Origin: Rossellomorea aquimaris
GTDB taxonomy: Bacteria > Bacillota > Bacilli > Bacillales > Bacillaceae_B
DNA: 64,000 bases
Direction: 5' to 3'
Assembly (NCBI RefSeq): GCF_020171925.1
Contig: NZ_JAIVAR010000004.1
Location: 124,001-188,000 of the forward strand
Shown here: positions 47,604-57,188 of the stretch, one piece after another
How the letters are laid out: each line of letters opens with the position of its first letter
Numbering within the stretch: the first letter of the stretch is position 1
Translations under genes and position numbers: made by a program
The notes under the pieces: model-generated
What the model saw: the letters and a program-made list of their open reading frames with translations, nothing else
The model's database searches: none
What the model was told of the DNA's origin: nothing

Positions 47604-49268
47604 CTACACGCTTTTCTTATTTGACTCATCCATCATTGAGGTTTCGCTTGTACTCAACTGATCTTTGATCAGAGCAATATCAAGCACTTCCTTCAGATGT
47701 TTCACGGGGATCACTTCAATCCCTTCAATTTCATTCATCATCGATTGCTGGTTCTCAAACGGGATGATGGCTGCTTCGGCACCTGCCAACCTTGCCGCTT
47801 TCACTTTCGGGAACACTCCTCCAACAGGCTTCACAAATCCATGAATGCTGATTTCACCCGTCAAAGCAAGATTGTGTTTGATCGGGAGTCGATAAATCGC
47901 TGAGTAGATTCCCAGTGCCATCGCAATTCCCGCTGAAGGACCATCAACCGGGATCCCGCCAGGAAAGTTGACGTGGATGTCATATTGATCTGCCGGTACA
48001 CCCATTGATCGCAGGACCGTGATGACATTTTCAATCGATCCTTTGGCCATGCTTTTTCTCCTGATCGATTTGCTTCGGTCACCGATACTTTCTTCTTCAA
48101 CGATTCCCGTCACGTTGATCTGTCCTTTATCCTGGGCCGGGATGACGGTCACTTCGATTTCTAACAATGAACCGGTATTAGGACCTGTGACTGCCAGTCC
48201 GTTCACGACGCCGATTGAAGCTTCTTCATTGATTTTCTTCTGATACCGAGGGGATAACTGTGAAGAGTGGATGATCCATTCCAACTCATGATCATAGATT
48301 TCCGTTCTATTTTCATTGATTGCCACACCCGCTGCAATTTGGACCATATTGACCGCTTCCCGGCCGTTCCTTGAATAGGAAGCCAGAGTGTCAAGTCCTT
48401 CATCACTGAGGGTCATGTTGATTTTATCAACCGCACGTGCTGCCACTTTCTTCACTTCATCCTGCTCAAGCTCCCTGAAGAACACTTCCATGCAGCGTGA
48501 ACGAATCGCAGGCGGAATCTCATTCGGCGTCCTTGTCGTTGCCCCGATCAGCCTGAAATCAGCCGGAAGGCCATTTTTGAAAATATCATGGATATGCGTA
48601 GGGATTTGATGATTTTCTTCGTTATAATAGGCACTCTCAAGAAAAACTTTCCGGTCTTCCAAGACCTTCAATAATTTATTCATCTGGATGGGATGCAGTT
48701 CACCGATCTCGTCGATAAACAACACACCGCCATGTGCATTCGTCACCGCTCCCTGCTTCGGCTGAGGGATCCCCGCCTGTCCCATTGCACCCGCACCTTG
48801 ATAGATCGGGTCATGCACGGATCCGATCAATGGATCGGCAATCCCCCTTTCATCAAAACGTGCCGTGGTGGCATCCAGTTCGACAAACACCGCTCCTGGT
48901 TTAAATGGAGATTTAAAGTTCTTCTTCGCTTCTTCCAAAACGAGTCGAGCGGCAGCCGTTTTCCCGACCCCGGGAGGACCATAGATGATCACATGCTGGG
49001 GATTGGGACTGCAAAGCGCTGCTTTCAACGCTTTGATTCCGTCTTCCTGTCCGATGATATCATCGAAGCTCGTTGGCCTTACTTTTTCTGCTAGCGGCTC
49101 TGTCAATGAAATGGATCTCATCTTTCGCAGTTCTTCCATTTCCTTTTTTGATTCACGGTCGATGGTCACTTTTTGATTACGTTGGTTTTTAAGAAGGTTC
49201 CAGAAATACAATCCAATGATGATCCCGAAGAACAACTGGATAAATAACGCAATGCTAGTAAAGCTCAT
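47604..49268 (-). CDS. lonB: LonB, membrane-associated sporulation Lon protease
   Basis: 554 residues from the ATG at 49266-49268 (GGAGGG 6 bases upstream). An N-terminal membrane segment (about 5-23, IALFIQLFFGIIIGLYFW) replaces the LonA substrate domain; the AAA+ module ([18 protein letters not shown]) and a protease domain with Ser in PVDGPSAGIAMALG and Lys in GGVFPKVKAARLAG follow. In B. subtilis lonB is made in the forespore under SigF. Position upstream of lonA is conserved. Confidence 0.96.
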   Translation of the reverse strand: MSFTSIALFIQLFFGIIIGLYFWNLLKNQRNQKVTIDRESKKEMEELRKMRSISLTEPLAEKVRPTSFDDIIGQEDGIKALKAALCSPNPQHVIIYGPPGVGKTAAARLVLEEAKKNFKSPFKPGAVFVELDATTARFDERGIADPLIGSVHDPIYQGAGAMGQAGIPQPKQGAVTNAHGGVLFIDEIGELHPIQMNKLLKVLEDRKVFLESAYYNEENHQIPTHIHDIFKNGLPADFRLIGATTRTPNEIPPAIRSRCMEVFFRELEQDEVKKVAARAVDKINMTLSDEGLDTLASYSRNGREAVNMVQIAAGVAINENRTEIYDHELEWIIHSSQLSPRYQKKINEEASIGVVNGLAVTGPNTGSLLEIEVTVIPAQDKGQINVTGIVEEESIGDRSKSIRRKSMAKGSIENVITVLRSMGVPADQYDIHVNFPGGIPVDGPSAGIAMALGIYSAIYRLPIKHNLALTGEISIHGFVKPVGGVFPKVKAARLAGAEAAIIPFENQQSMMNEIEGIEVIPVKHLKEVLDIALIKDQLSTSETSMMDESNKKSV

Positions 49269-49373
49269 TCGTCTCCCTCCAAGTAGATACAAGTTGTTAC
49301 GGGTTAGTATCTCCTTGACCTTGTGGGAATAAACAAAAAAGTTCGGGGAATGGATGGTTCAAAACGGGATTAA

Positions 49374-49391
49374 AAGAAATATATATTTCTT
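49374..49391. repeat. 18-bp perfect palindrome upstream of lonB
   Basis: aagaaatatatatttctt reads identically on both strands. It lies between lonB and the PP-loop gene, about 105 bases upstream of the lonB start. It could be an operator, or just AT-rich chance. Confidence 0.6.
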
Positions 49392-49452
49392 AGCGAGTGC
49401 TGGTTACTTTATATATTTTCATTTCGCTCTTACACCCCGACTACGCTCATAA

Positions 49453-50163
49453 TTAAGTAATGCAATTGATTTCATCTTTTTTGTCTAGTAATTGACAATC
49501 CTCTATATCCAACGACCAAAGTCCGGAGTTTAAGACCACTCCTGATTTTGCAAGGTGAATTTTTTTAGAGAAGATGGGACCGTCCAGGACAAATGTGTGG
49601 TATTCACCTGATTCTCCCATGACGCAACCATCATTTTTGGTGTGAATATCCTCATAAAATTCCCAATCGAGCATTCTTCCTGCCCATGATGGATTGAATA
49701 CTTTATCGGAAGCCCTGCATATGACTGCTGAGAATCCAAGGGTGATGAATTCTTTCAGCAGAAGACTGCTTTCATCCTTTGATATCCATACAGGAAATGA
49801 GGGTTTCAAGCCCGCTTTCATTGCCACTTGTTCATTCCACTTTCTGTCTTCTTTGGCATATAAGCTTCCAAAGACAATTACATCCACACCCCTATTTTTC
49901 TTTAGATCTGCTAATGCCCCAATGAGGGCACGCTCATAATCGTCTCCGGAGTCGACCAATACCAGCGGAATATCCAAGGCTTCTGCCTGCTGTTTGAGGA
50001 TATTCAATCGCAAGCCGTGTGCATGATTTCGCTCATTTTCATCGGAGACCATGGAGACAAGGCAGTTTACTTCTTTTTCTGCTCTTAATGTACGATACAA
50101 GGCGAGACACCCGTCTTTTCCACCGCTCCAGCTTATGGCCACCTTTGTTTTCTTCCTATTCAT
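49453..50163 (-). CDS. Dph6/DUF71-family PP-loop ATP pyrophosphatase
   Basis: 236 residues from the ATG at 50161-50163 (GGGGGATG upstream). The PP-loop SWSGGKDGCLALYR at the N terminus adenylates a substrate; the C-terminal half has the family motif ESGEYHTFVLDGPIF. Eukaryotic and archaeal relatives (Dph6) amidate diphthine; bacteria lack diphthamide, so the bacterial substrate is unknown. It sits between lonB and clpX, which are adjacent in B. subtilis, so it is an insertion relative to that order. Confidence 0.88.
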   Translation of the reverse strand: MNRKKTKVAISWSGGKDGCLALYRTLRAEKEVNCLVSMVSDENERNHAHGLRLNILKQQAEALDIPLVLVDSGDDYERALIGALADLKKNRGVDVIVFGSLYAKEDRKWNEQVAMKAGLKPSFPVWISKDESSLLLKEFITLGFSAVICRASDKVFNPSWAGRMLDWEFYEDIHTKNDGCVMGESGEYHTFVLDGPIFSKKIHLAKSGVVLNSGLWSLDIEDCQLLDKKDEINCIT

Positions 50164-50197
50164 GAACCCATCCCCCTTTTTCTTCATCCGTAAAAAA

Positions 50198-50225
50198 AGC
50201 CAAGAATGAAGAATCATTCTTGGCT
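50198..50225 (-). terminator. Terminator after clpX
   Basis: Perfect 12-bp arms agccaagaatga / tcattcttggct followed on the minus strand by TTTTTTACGG. It overlaps the leader of the PP-loop gene. Confidence 0.9.
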
Positions 50226-50238
50226 TTCCATTGAGCTA

Positions 50239-51510
50239 TTAAGCTGATGTTTTTTCTTCGTTTGAATCGATGACGGTTCCGTCTTCAAGAACGAGTTGTG
50301 GTGTTGCATCTTCAAGAATCGTTTCTTTCGTGATGATACATTTCTTGATATCGTCACGGGAAGGAAGATCAAACATCACTTCAAGCATCATCGTTTCAAT
50401 GATGGAACGAAGTCCACGTGCACCCGTTTTACGCTCGATTGCTTTCTTGGCAATTTCAAGCAGTGCATCATCCGTGAATTCCAACTCAACATCGTCCAGC
50501 TCAAGCATTTTTTGATATTGTTTCACTAAAGCATTCTTAGGCTTTGTCAAGATTTCAACAAGCGCTTCTTCATCAAGTGGCTCAAGGCTTGAAATGACCG
50601 GTAGACGTCCGATGAATTCAGGGATCAGACCGAATTTCAATAAATCTTCAGGTACCACTTTGGATAGAAGTGATTTATCTTCTTTCACTTCGGCATTCTT
50701 AGGATCGGAACCGAATCCGATGACCTTTTGGCCCAAGCGTCGTTTGATGATTTGTTCGATTCCATCAAATGCTCCACCGCAAATGAATAGGACATTTGAC
50801 GTATCGATCTGGATGAACTCTTGATGAGGATGCTTACGACCGCCTTGAGGAGGTACACTAGCAACCGTTCCTTCAAGGATCTTCAAGAGAGCTTGCTGAA
50901 CACCTTCTCCTGATACGTCCCTTGTGATGGAAGGATTCTCTGATTTTCTTGCAACTTTATCGATCTCGTCGATGTAAATGATGCCTTTTTCTGCTTTCTC
51001 TACATCATAATCTGCAGCCTGGATCAGTTTAAGCAAAATGTTTTCAACATCTTCACCTACATAACCGGCTTCCGTAAGGGATGTGGCATCCGCAATCGCA
51101 AATGGTACATTCAGGATGCGGGCAAGTGTTTGGGCAAGTAAAGTCTTACCGCTACCCGTAGGTCCGATCATTGCGATGTTACTCTTTGAAAGCTCAACAT
51201 CGTCTACTTTGCTGCTTGAATTGATACGCTTGTAATGATTGTAAACGGCAACGGCCAGGGACTTTTTCGCCTGATCCTGTCCGATGACGTACTCATCAAG
51301 GATTTCTCGGATTTCCTTTGGTTTCGGAACATCCTTGAACTCTACTTCTTCTTCCGTACCGAGCTCTTCTTCTACGATTTCAGTGCAAAGTTCGATGCAC
51401 TCGTCACAAATATAGACACCTGGTCCGGCTACTAATTTACGTACTTGATCTTGCGTTTTACCACAAAAAGAACATTTTAGTTGTCCTTTTTCATCATTAA
51501 ATTTAAACAA
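50239..51510 (-). CDS. clpX: ClpX, unfoldase of the ClpXP protease
   Basis: 423 residues. The N-terminal zinc-binding domain has Cys13, Cys16, Cys35 and Cys38 (CSFC and CDEC). The AAA+ module has Walker [19 protein letters not shown], Walker [12 protein letters not shown], the ClpP-binding loop (IGF in [10 protein letters not shown]) and pore loop [10 protein letters not shown]. It unfolds ssrA-tagged and regulatory substrates for ClpP. TTG start with GGGGTG upstream. Lies between tig and lonB as in B. subtilis. Confidence 0.97.
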   Translation of the reverse strand: MFKFNDEKGQLKCSFCGKTQDQVRKLVAGPGVYICDECIELCTEIVEEELGTEEEVEFKDVPKPKEIREILDEYVIGQDQAKKSLAVAVYNHYKRINSSSKVDDVELSKSNIAMIGPTGSGKTLLAQTLARILNVPFAIADATSLTEAGYVGEDVENILLKLIQAADYDVEKAEKGIIYIDEIDKVARKSENPSITRDVSGEGVQQALLKILEGTVASVPPQGGRKHPHQEFIQIDTSNVLFICGGAFDGIEQIIKRRLGQKVIGFGSDPKNAEVKEDKSLLSKVVPEDLLKFGLIPEFIGRLPVISSLEPLDEEALVEILTKPKNALVKQYQKMLELDDVELEFTDDALLEIAKKAIERKTGARGLRSIIETMMLEVMFDLPSRDDIKKCIITKETILEDATPQLVLEDGTVIDSNEEKTSA

Positions 51511-51841
51511 TGTGTTTCACCCCTTCATGAATACTGGACCATCATCCCTATCGATGATGGTGACCGTGTACTTGCTTCTTCTCACCACTCAGTTATGTAT
51601 TGCATTTTAGCACAGTATATGTTTGTAGAAAAATTATACGATTCTTAAGAATCATCTTATTATGTATTGGACATTTTAGCAAATATTTTACTTAAATGTT
51701 TTTTAGGTATGGTGTGTGAAGAATCGCTGCAAGTTTTGTTTTTTGAAAATTAACCCCTGCTATTAAGGTTTATCCAACTTTTAGGGTTATTATTCTTTTA
51801 TATGGTTGGAAAATCATTAAAAGTTAGTTTGTACTTTTAAT
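51511..51841. other. clpX upstream region
   Basis: AT-rich. Minus strand has an extended -10 TGCTAAAAT near 51600-51612 and a TATAAT near 51631-51637. A perfect 14-bp palindrome gattcttaagaatc is at 51640-51653, in or beside these promoter elements. No CtsR box (GGTCAAA repeats) is seen. No gene is supported. Confidence 0.4.
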
Positions 51842-51974
51842 ACCGCTTTTGATTTCCGTGCAAGACTTCGCTTTCCGCGGGTGACCCGTGAGCCTCCTCG
51901 GCTTCGCCTGCGGGGTCTCACATTGGCCACTTTTCCCGCAGGAGTCTTCGTCTTGCACTCCAATCAAAAGCTGG
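51842..51974. repeat. 130-bp palindromic Bacillaceae-type dispersed repeat
   Basis: Imperfect terminal inverted repeats of about 35 bases: the left end cgcttttgatttccgtgcaa and the complement of the right end agcttttgattggagtgcaa agree closely. The interior is GC-rich with nested palindromic words (gcctcctcggcttcgcctgc). It has no open frame of interest. Sequences of this type are scattered in many Bacillaceae genomes; this is from memory, without a name I can vouch for. It could fold as a long hairpin RNA. Confidence 0.75.
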
Positions 51975-52052
51975 AACAGTAACCATTCACTTAAAACATA
52001 CAAAACATCAAACAATGTTAGTTTGAATCAATTAGAATTCTTTTAATTGTAC

Positions 52053-52081
52053 AAAACAAGGCGCGAATCGCGCCTTGTTTT
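52053..52081 (-). terminator. Terminator after tig
   Basis: Perfect palindrome aaaacaaggcgcga / tcgcgccttgtttt, with T-richness on both sides. Confidence 0.92.
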
Positions 52082-52095
52082 GTTATTTGGTGTTA

Positions 52096-53379
52096 TTATG
52101 CTTCTTTGCTGTTATCAACAAGAAATTCTAAAGCTTTGCGTACTTTAAGGTCTGCTTTAAGTGTATCAAGTCCGCCTAGGGCTTGCTTGATGTTGTCAGC
52201 TGACATGTTGTACTGCTCAGCCATTTTGTTTACTTCTTCTTCTGCTTCAGCATCAGTCACTTCAAGGTTTTCAGCTGCAGCGATCGCTTCAAGAGTCAAG
52301 TTCGTGCGTACACGCTTGCCAGCATCTTCTGTCATTTGACCGCGAAGATCTTCTTCTGTTTGACCAGAGAATTGGAAGTATAGGTCAAGGTTCATACCTT
52401 GCATTTGAAGGCGTTGACCGAATTCTTGCATCATGCGGTCCACTTCGCTGTTTACCATTACTTCTGGGATTTCAACTTCAGCGTTTTCAGAAGCTTTTTC
52501 TACTAGCGCTTCGCGAACAGCTGTTTCAGCTTCGTTCTTCTTGGATTCTTGAAGGCGCTTTTCGATTTTTTCTTTAAGCTCTGCTAAAGTTTCAACTTCT
52601 TCATCAGCATCTTTCGCGAACTCATCGTCTAGAGCTGGAAGTTCTTTTGTTTTGATTTCGTGGATTTTCACTTTGAATGTTGCAGCTTTTCCTGCAAGCT
52701 CAGCAGCATGGTACTCTTCAGGGAATGTTACTTCAACATCCTTCTCTTCACCAGCAGCCGCTCCAACTAATTGCTCTTCGAATCCTGGGATGAATTGTCC
52801 AGAACCAAGTTCTAGAGAATAGTTTTCAGCTTGTCCACCTTCGAATGCTTCACCGTCAACGAATCCTTCGAAATCCATTGTCACTGTGTCGCCTTCTTCA
52901 GCTTTACCGTCTTCTTTCACAACAAGCTCAGCTTGTTTTTCTTGAAGTGAAGTAAGTTCAGCTTCAACATCTTCAGCAGTTACTTCCGTATCCATTTTTT
53001 CTACTTCAAGACCTTTGTAGTCCCCAAGTTTAACTTCAGGCTTCACTTGTACTTTCGCAGTGAAGATCAAGTCTTTGCCTTTTTCCATTTGCTCAACATC
53101 GATTTCAGGACGATCGATTGGCTCGATGCCAGTTTCTTCAATCGCTTGAGCATAAGCTTCAGGTAAGATGAAGTCTAATGCATCTTGATAAAGAGATTCT
53201 ACACCGAAGCGTTTTTCGAACATACCGCGAGGCATTTTACCTTTACGGAATCCTGGTACATTCACTTGCTTAACAACCTTTTTGAACGCAGCGTCTAAAC
53301 CTTCGTTTACTTTCGCAGCTTCTACTTCGATTGTAAGTACTCCTTGGTTACCTTCTTGCTTTTCCCATTTTGCAGACAT
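52096..53379 (-). CDS. tig: Trigger factor
   Basis: 427 residues. Ribosome-bound chaperone. The N-terminal ribosome-docking loop is visible as [19 protein letters not shown] (about 40-58, the GFRxGxxP signature). The FKBP-type prolyl isomerase domain runs from about 150 to 245 ([20 protein letters not shown]), and the helical C-terminal domain contains the acidic, Lys/Glu-rich arms. ATG with GGAGG 7 bases upstream. Confidence 0.97.
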   Translation of the reverse strand: MSAKWEKQEGNQGVLTIEVEAAKVNEGLDAAFKKVVKQVNVPGFRKGKMPRGMFEKRFGVESLYQDALDFILPEAYAQAIEETGIEPIDRPEIDVEQMEKGKDLIFTAKVQVKPEVKLGDYKGLEVEKMDTEVTAEDVEAELTSLQEKQAELVVKEDGKAEEGDTVTMDFEGFVDGEAFEGGQAENYSLELGSGQFIPGFEEQLVGAAAGEEKDVEVTFPEEYHAAELAGKAATFKVKIHEIKTKELPALDDEFAKDADEEVETLAELKEKIEKRLQESKKNEAETAVREALVEKASENAEVEIPEVMVNSEVDRMMQEFGQRLQMQGMNLDLYFQFSGQTEEDLRGQMTEDAGKRVRTNLTLEAIAAAENLEVTDAEAEEEVNKMAEQYNMSADNIKQALGGLDTLKADLKVRKALEFLVDNSKEA

Positions 53380-53502
53380 ACTGTTCCCTCCAACAATCTA
53401 TATTTGATTCTAATTTTTTACGCATAGTAGTAGATAGTCCTCTGTATGAATCTAGCACTATCATCGTAAATATATAAAAATCTAATCTATTGCAACCATT
53501 AC

Positions 53503-53530
53503 ATTATAACATACAGCCCGATTCTTTCAA
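53503..53530 (-). promoter_or_regulatory. SigA-type promoter of tig
   Basis: Minus strand TTGAAA (53525-53530), 16 bases, then TATAAT (53503-53508) with an extended TGT. It lies about 125 bases upstream of tig, just past the end of the TPR gene. Confidence 0.78.
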
Positions 53531-53540
53531 CAGAGAGCCT

Positions 53541-54551
53541 TCAAATTATGGGAGAAGAAATTTCCTCTAGCTCACGGAGCTGTTCCATCAAGCTGTGGCA
53601 TTCAGCGGATTTTTCTATTTCCCCATTCAGTTCTTCCCAAAGGATGGAATCTGCAAACATTTCCGCTGAATAGCTTCCATAAACCACCGCAAGATCTTCC
53701 GGTTTCCCTTGAAGTTCCAATGGATATAGGAGAAAACAATGCCTTTTCACTAATTCATGGGCGTGTTGATACAAAGTCGGATTCCGTTGGGACAGTAATT
53801 CTTCCAGTTCCTCCGATACCCTTTTGAACGTATCCGATTCAAACACATCCTGCAGTGAGGATGGGATGACTTTCACTTCTTCATTCAATTTATTGATTGA
53901 AACTTCTTTATCATATCCATGTTCCCGTAAAACATTCAGGATCATGGATTGTAGAAATGGGTGGGAATCCCCTTTCCCTAAATAAGAAAGGAGCTCATGC
54001 AGGTAAGGACGGATATTCTGATTCACGAGCTGTGCCGTGATCAAGGTCTGTTCCTCCAAGCTCTTATCTTTCAGGATGGTGGTGACTGGAATTTCAGTAT
54101 CTTCTTTCACTTCGCTATCCGGCTCTTTGCCATCCCTTACTTTTTCACTGAATTGAAGCAGTTTCTTGAAATGTTCTTCCTTCTCAAACGGCACTTCTTT
54201 TTCGTCAAAAAGGGCGTGCAGCGTATCGATCACTTCTTGATGTTGATGAAGCTGAATGAGGATCATCAGGTACATATCAACCACCTCGAAATAGTCCCCG
54301 ATTCCTTCAAGAAGCATTTCTTTGCAAATCACTTTTGCTTCATCATATTTTTTATTTTCATAAAGGGCCAGCACCAACGCTGTATTGATGTCAGGATTGT
54401 CCGGTTCCATTTCATACGCCTGGGTCAAAAGGTCGGCTGATTCCTGGATATCCCCGCTTTCTAGTGCCTGGACACCCTTTTCAAGAAGCCGTTCCTTCAA
54501 TCCGGGAAACTGCAGGACCTTTCCTTTCCCCTCATTGTTTTTCTTTGTCAT
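53541..54551 (-). CDS. ysoA: TPR-repeat protein (YsoA-like)
   Basis: 336 residues from the ATG at 54549-54551; the frame stays open upstream, but that part has no ribosome binding site and unlikely composition. TPR-type helices occupy about 25-150 (ALESGDIQESADLLTQAYEMEPDNPDI-type repeat). The rest is helical and Leu/Glu-rich with no catalytic motif. B. subtilis ysoA, a TPR protein, sits at the same place upstream of tig. Function unknown; a scaffold role is the usual guess for TPR proteins. Confidence 0.85.
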   Translation of the reverse strand: MTKKNNEGKGKVLQFPGLKERLLEKGVQALESGDIQESADLLTQAYEMEPDNPDINTALVLALYENKKYDEAKVICKEMLLEGIGDYFEVVDMYLMILIQLHQHQEVIDTLHALFDEKEVPFEKEEHFKKLLQFSEKVRDGKEPDSEVKEDTEIPVTTILKDKSLEEQTLITAQLVNQNIRPYLHELLSYLGKGDSHPFLQSMILNVLREHGYDKEVSINKLNEEVKVIPSSLQDVFESDTFKRVSEELEELLSQRNPTLYQHAHELVKRHCFLLYPLELQGKPEDLAVVYGSYSAEMFADSILWEELNGEIEKSAECHSLMEQLRELEEISSPII

Positions 54552-54651
54552 GTTTTGTACCCGCCTATACGTATTAAAGATGGTAATAGTGTAGCATGTG
54601 AAATTGGAGAAAACAAAAATAAGCAGACGAGACTTTTGCATAATAAAAAAA

Positions 54652-54673
54652 AGCCCGCCAACCGGCAGACTTT
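54652..54673 (-). terminator. Terminator after tRNA-Arg(CCU)
   Basis: Minus strand TCTGCC GGTT GGCGGG followed by CTTTTTTTT. Confidence 0.75.
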
Positions 54674-54690
54674 TGTGTATGTAGAGTTAA

Positions 54691-54767
54691 TGGCGTCCCA
54701 GAAGAGATTCGAACTCCCGACCTACAGTTTAGGAAACTGTTGCTCTATCCTGCTGAGCTACTGGGAC
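54691..54767 (-). tRNA. tRNA-Arg, anticodon CCU
   Basis: 77 bases including an encoded CCA end. The minus strand begins GTCCCAGTAGCTCAGC. The anticodon stem-loop CAGTTTCCTAAACTG has CCU in the loop, reading AGG. The T arm is GGGAGTTCGAATCTC, and the acceptor stem GTCCCAG pairs with CTGGGAC. A strong terminator follows. Confidence 0.95.
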
Positions 54768-54831
54768 ACATTCTATACATCAGGATAACTCATCGTTTAA
54801 AAGTTATCAAGCGGTAATTGGGATAAAAAAA

Positions 54832-54863
54832 GGATACCCTCACAGCTTACTGTGTCAGTATCC
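54832..54863 (-). terminator. Terminator after tRNA-Arg(UCU)
   Basis: Minus strand GGATACTGACACAG / CTGTGAGGGTATCC followed by TTTTTTTATCCC. Confidence 0.88.
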
Positions 54864-54908
54864 CCTGCTTGTCAAAACCCTGATATCAAGGTATGTATGT
54901 AATGATAG

Positions 54909-54985
<77 letters not shown>

Positions 54986-55148
54986 AATTCAGTTTTATGT
55001 GGTCCGTTTTTCAAGGACAATATTTATTATATTCACATAGCATATAGAAGTCAATACATTTTCAAAAAAAGTTTTTTGTTTTTTATGTTCGCCCATCCAT
55101 TGCTCTTTACCTATTCATTATATCCTTTTCATACCGGGAAGAAAAGAA

Positions 55149-55180
55149 AAAGAACCCTCTTAATATAAAGAGAGTTCTTT
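55149..55180 (-). terminator. Terminator after the yfcE-like gene
   Basis: Arms aaagaaccctct / agagagttcttt, T-rich on the minus strand beyond the stem. Confidence 0.8.
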
Positions 55181-55197
55181 CTAGGAAAAACTCAAGA

Positions 55198-55701
55198 TCA
55201 AACACTAAATTCCTGTTCTTCCACTACGTCATGTTCATGAGTCAAAAACTGCACCCTGACCACGTCTTGATGGGCTTCAACCAGTGCATAGGTCCTTTCC
55301 TGCCTTCCACGCGGCAGCAGGATGCTTCCTGGATTCAAGAACAATGTGCCGTTCACCATCTCCGCTCCGAGCGTATGGGAATGCCCGAAGAAGACAAACT
55401 TCGCACCGGTCTCTTCCGCTTTATAGCGAAGCTTCATCAAGGACATCTTGATCCCGTACAAATGTCCGTGAGTGACGAAAATGGTCTGTCCTTCCACTTC
55501 TTCAATCAGATCCTCAGGAAAACGTGCATCCATGTCACAGTTCCCCCGGACAGCAAGATAACGGGATAGTGCCCCATCATCGGCACTCAGTTCTGAATCT
55601 CCACAATGAATCATTGCATCCACTTTTCCATTGTATTTTTCAGCCAGTCCTTGAATTTCTTCTTTCGATCCGTGGCTGTCACTTACAACCAAAAGCTTCA
55701 T
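55198..55701 (-). CDS. ysnB: YfcE/MJ0936-family metallophosphoesterase (YsnB)
   Basis: 167 residues. Calcineurin-like phosphodiesterase. Metal ligands lie in VVSDSHGSKEE (Asp8, His10), IHCGDSEL, VRGNCDMD, VTHGHLYG and FFGHSHTLG. The family cleaves phosphodiester substrates in vitro; the physiological substrate is unknown. Third gene of the rph-rdgB-ysnB run, 14 bases after rdgB. Confidence 0.93.
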   Translation of the reverse strand: MKLLVVSDSHGSKEEIQGLAEKYNGKVDAMIHCGDSELSADDGALSRYLAVRGNCDMDARFPEDLIEEVEGQTIFVTHGHLYGIKMSLMKLRYKAEETGAKFVFFGHSHTLGAEMVNGTLFLNPGSILLPRGRQERTYALVEAHQDVVRVQFLTHEHDVVEEQEFSV

Positions 55702-55715
55702 TATTTAATCACCCT

Positions 55716-56312
55716 TTATACAAAATCGTTGATCTCTGCCCTCAGCTTCTTCAGGGCATTTCCTCGGTGGCTGATGCTACTCTTTTCTTCAGGAGAAAGT
55801 TCCGCCATTGTTTTTCCTAAAGATGGGACAAAGAAAATCGGATCATAACCAAATCCTTTTGTTCCGCGTCTTTCCTGGAGGATCTCCCCTTCGCATGTAC
55901 CATGGACCGTTCTCGTTTCAATCCCTGGACCGGCAATCGCAAGGACACAGTGAAATCTTGCACTTCGGTCACCTCCTGGGACATCCTTCAATTCCTCAAG
56001 CACCTTGTCCATATTTGCCTCGTCATTCTTCTCTTCCCCTGCATACCGGGCAGAATAGACGCCAGGACGTCCTTCCAGTGCATCAATCGATAGTCCTGAA
56101 TCATCAGCGATTACGAGCGCATCCAATTCCTTCGCCACAGTCTCCGCCTTCAGTATCGCATTCTCCTCAAATGTCGTACCCGTCTCCTCGACATCCTCGA
56201 TATGAGGGAGGTCTAGTAGTGTTTGTACCTCATAACCGAATGGCGCAAACATATTTTCAAATTCTTTCGCTTTTCCCTTATTTTTGGTGGCGATGATCAC
56301 ACGTTTTTCCAT
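55716..56312 (-). CDS. rdgB: Non-canonical purine NTP pyrophosphatase (RdgB/HAM1)
   Basis: 198 residues from the ATG at 56310-56312; a longer open frame extends into rph without support. Removes ITP, dITP and XTP from the nucleotide pool. Opens [14 protein letters not shown], the family signature, with [40 protein letters not shown] and the substrate-specific [10 protein letters not shown]. It begins 16 bases after the rph stop. Confidence 0.96.
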   Translation of the reverse strand: MEKRVIIATKNKGKAKEFENMFAPFGYEVQTLLDLPHIEDVEETGTTFEENAILKAETVAKELDALVIADDSGLSIDALEGRPGVYSARYAGEEKNDEANMDKVLEELKDVPGGDRSARFHCVLAIAGPGIETRTVHGTCEGEILQERRGTKGFGYDPIFFVPSLGKTMAELSPEEKSSISHRGNALKKLRAEINDFV

Positions 56313-56328
56313 GCCCTGATCTCTCCCC

Positions 56329-57066
56329 TCACTGCATTCTTTGTGCCAGTTCACCAAGGGCACTCTTTTGCATTTCGAATAGTTGCTGAATTCCATCTTG
56401 GCCCAGTGCAAGCAATTCGTTCAATTGGTTCATGGTGAAAGTTGCTTCTTCCCCTGTACCCTGTAGCTCAACAAATTCCCCTTCACCTGTCATGATGATG
56501 TTCATATCGACCATCGCTTGACTGTCCTCGATATAATTTAGGTCAAGTACCGCTCCATGCTCCTCTACAATTCCTACGCTTGTTGCGGCTAAATAACTTT
56601 TTAGAGGGAAAGAAGATATCTTTTTATTATCTTGTAATTTACCTAGCGCGAGTGCCATGGCAACAAAGGCACCGGTAATGGACGCAGTCCGTGTTCCGCC
56701 ATCCGCCTGGATCACATCACAATCGATCCAGATCGTGCGCTCCCCGATGGCGTCAAGATCAACGACTGCCCTTAAGGCACGTCCGATCAAACGCTGGATT
56801 TCCATCGTTCTTCCTGAAACCTTCCCTTTTGATGATTCACGGATATTCCTTGTTTCCGTCGCTCGCGGGAGCATGGAATACTCAGCAGTGATCCAGCCTT
56901 TTCCACTGTTCCTCATGAACGGGGGAACGCGATCTTCAATGCTTGCATTGCAGATCACCTTTGTATTGCCAACCGTGATCAAAACAGACCCTTCAGGGTG
57001 CATGACATATCCTGTTTCCATTTTTACATCTCTCAGTTGATTCTTTTCTCTTCCATCAGCTCTCAT
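56329..57066 (-). CDS. rph: Ribonuclease PH
   Basis: 245 residues from the ATG at 57064-57066 (AGGAGG 7 bases upstream); the same length as in B. subtilis. Phosphorolytic 3'-5' exoribonuclease that trims tRNA ends. Conserved blocks are [17 protein letters not shown], the phosphate-binding loop [19 protein letters not shown], and [17 protein letters not shown]. First gene of the rph-rdgB-ysnB operon. Confidence 0.97.
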   Translation of the reverse strand: MRADGREKNQLRDVKMETGYVMHPEGSVLITVGNTKVICNASIEDRVPPFMRNSGKGWITAEYSMLPRATETRNIRESSKGKVSGRTMEIQRLIGRALRAVVDLDAIGERTIWIDCDVIQADGGTRTASITGAFVAMALALGKLQDNKKISSFPLKSYLAATSVGIVEEHGAVLDLNYIEDSQAMVDMNIIMTGEGEFVELQGTGEEATFTMNQLNELLALGQDGIQQLFEMQKSALGELAQRMQ

Positions 57067-57128
57067 TGTTGATCCTCCTGTACTGCTCGATTTCCATTCA
57101 TATGTAAAAGTTCTTCTCAAAAAAGAGA

Positions 57129-57152
57129 AGAGGTGGCATTAGCCCACCTCTT
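57129..57152 (-). terminator. Terminator after gerM
   Basis: Arms agaggtgg / ccacctct with a short loop; on the minus strand TCTCTTTTTTG follows. Confidence 0.85.
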
Positions 57153-57188
57153 TCTTTGTTCTATAATAGTATATCAAAAAATGATCAT

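Noticed and set aside
53541..54641. Longer N terminus for the TPR protein (30 extra residues)
   Set aside because: No ribosome binding site before the upstream ATG, and the added residues are hydrophobic and aromatic, unlike the family start MTKKN.
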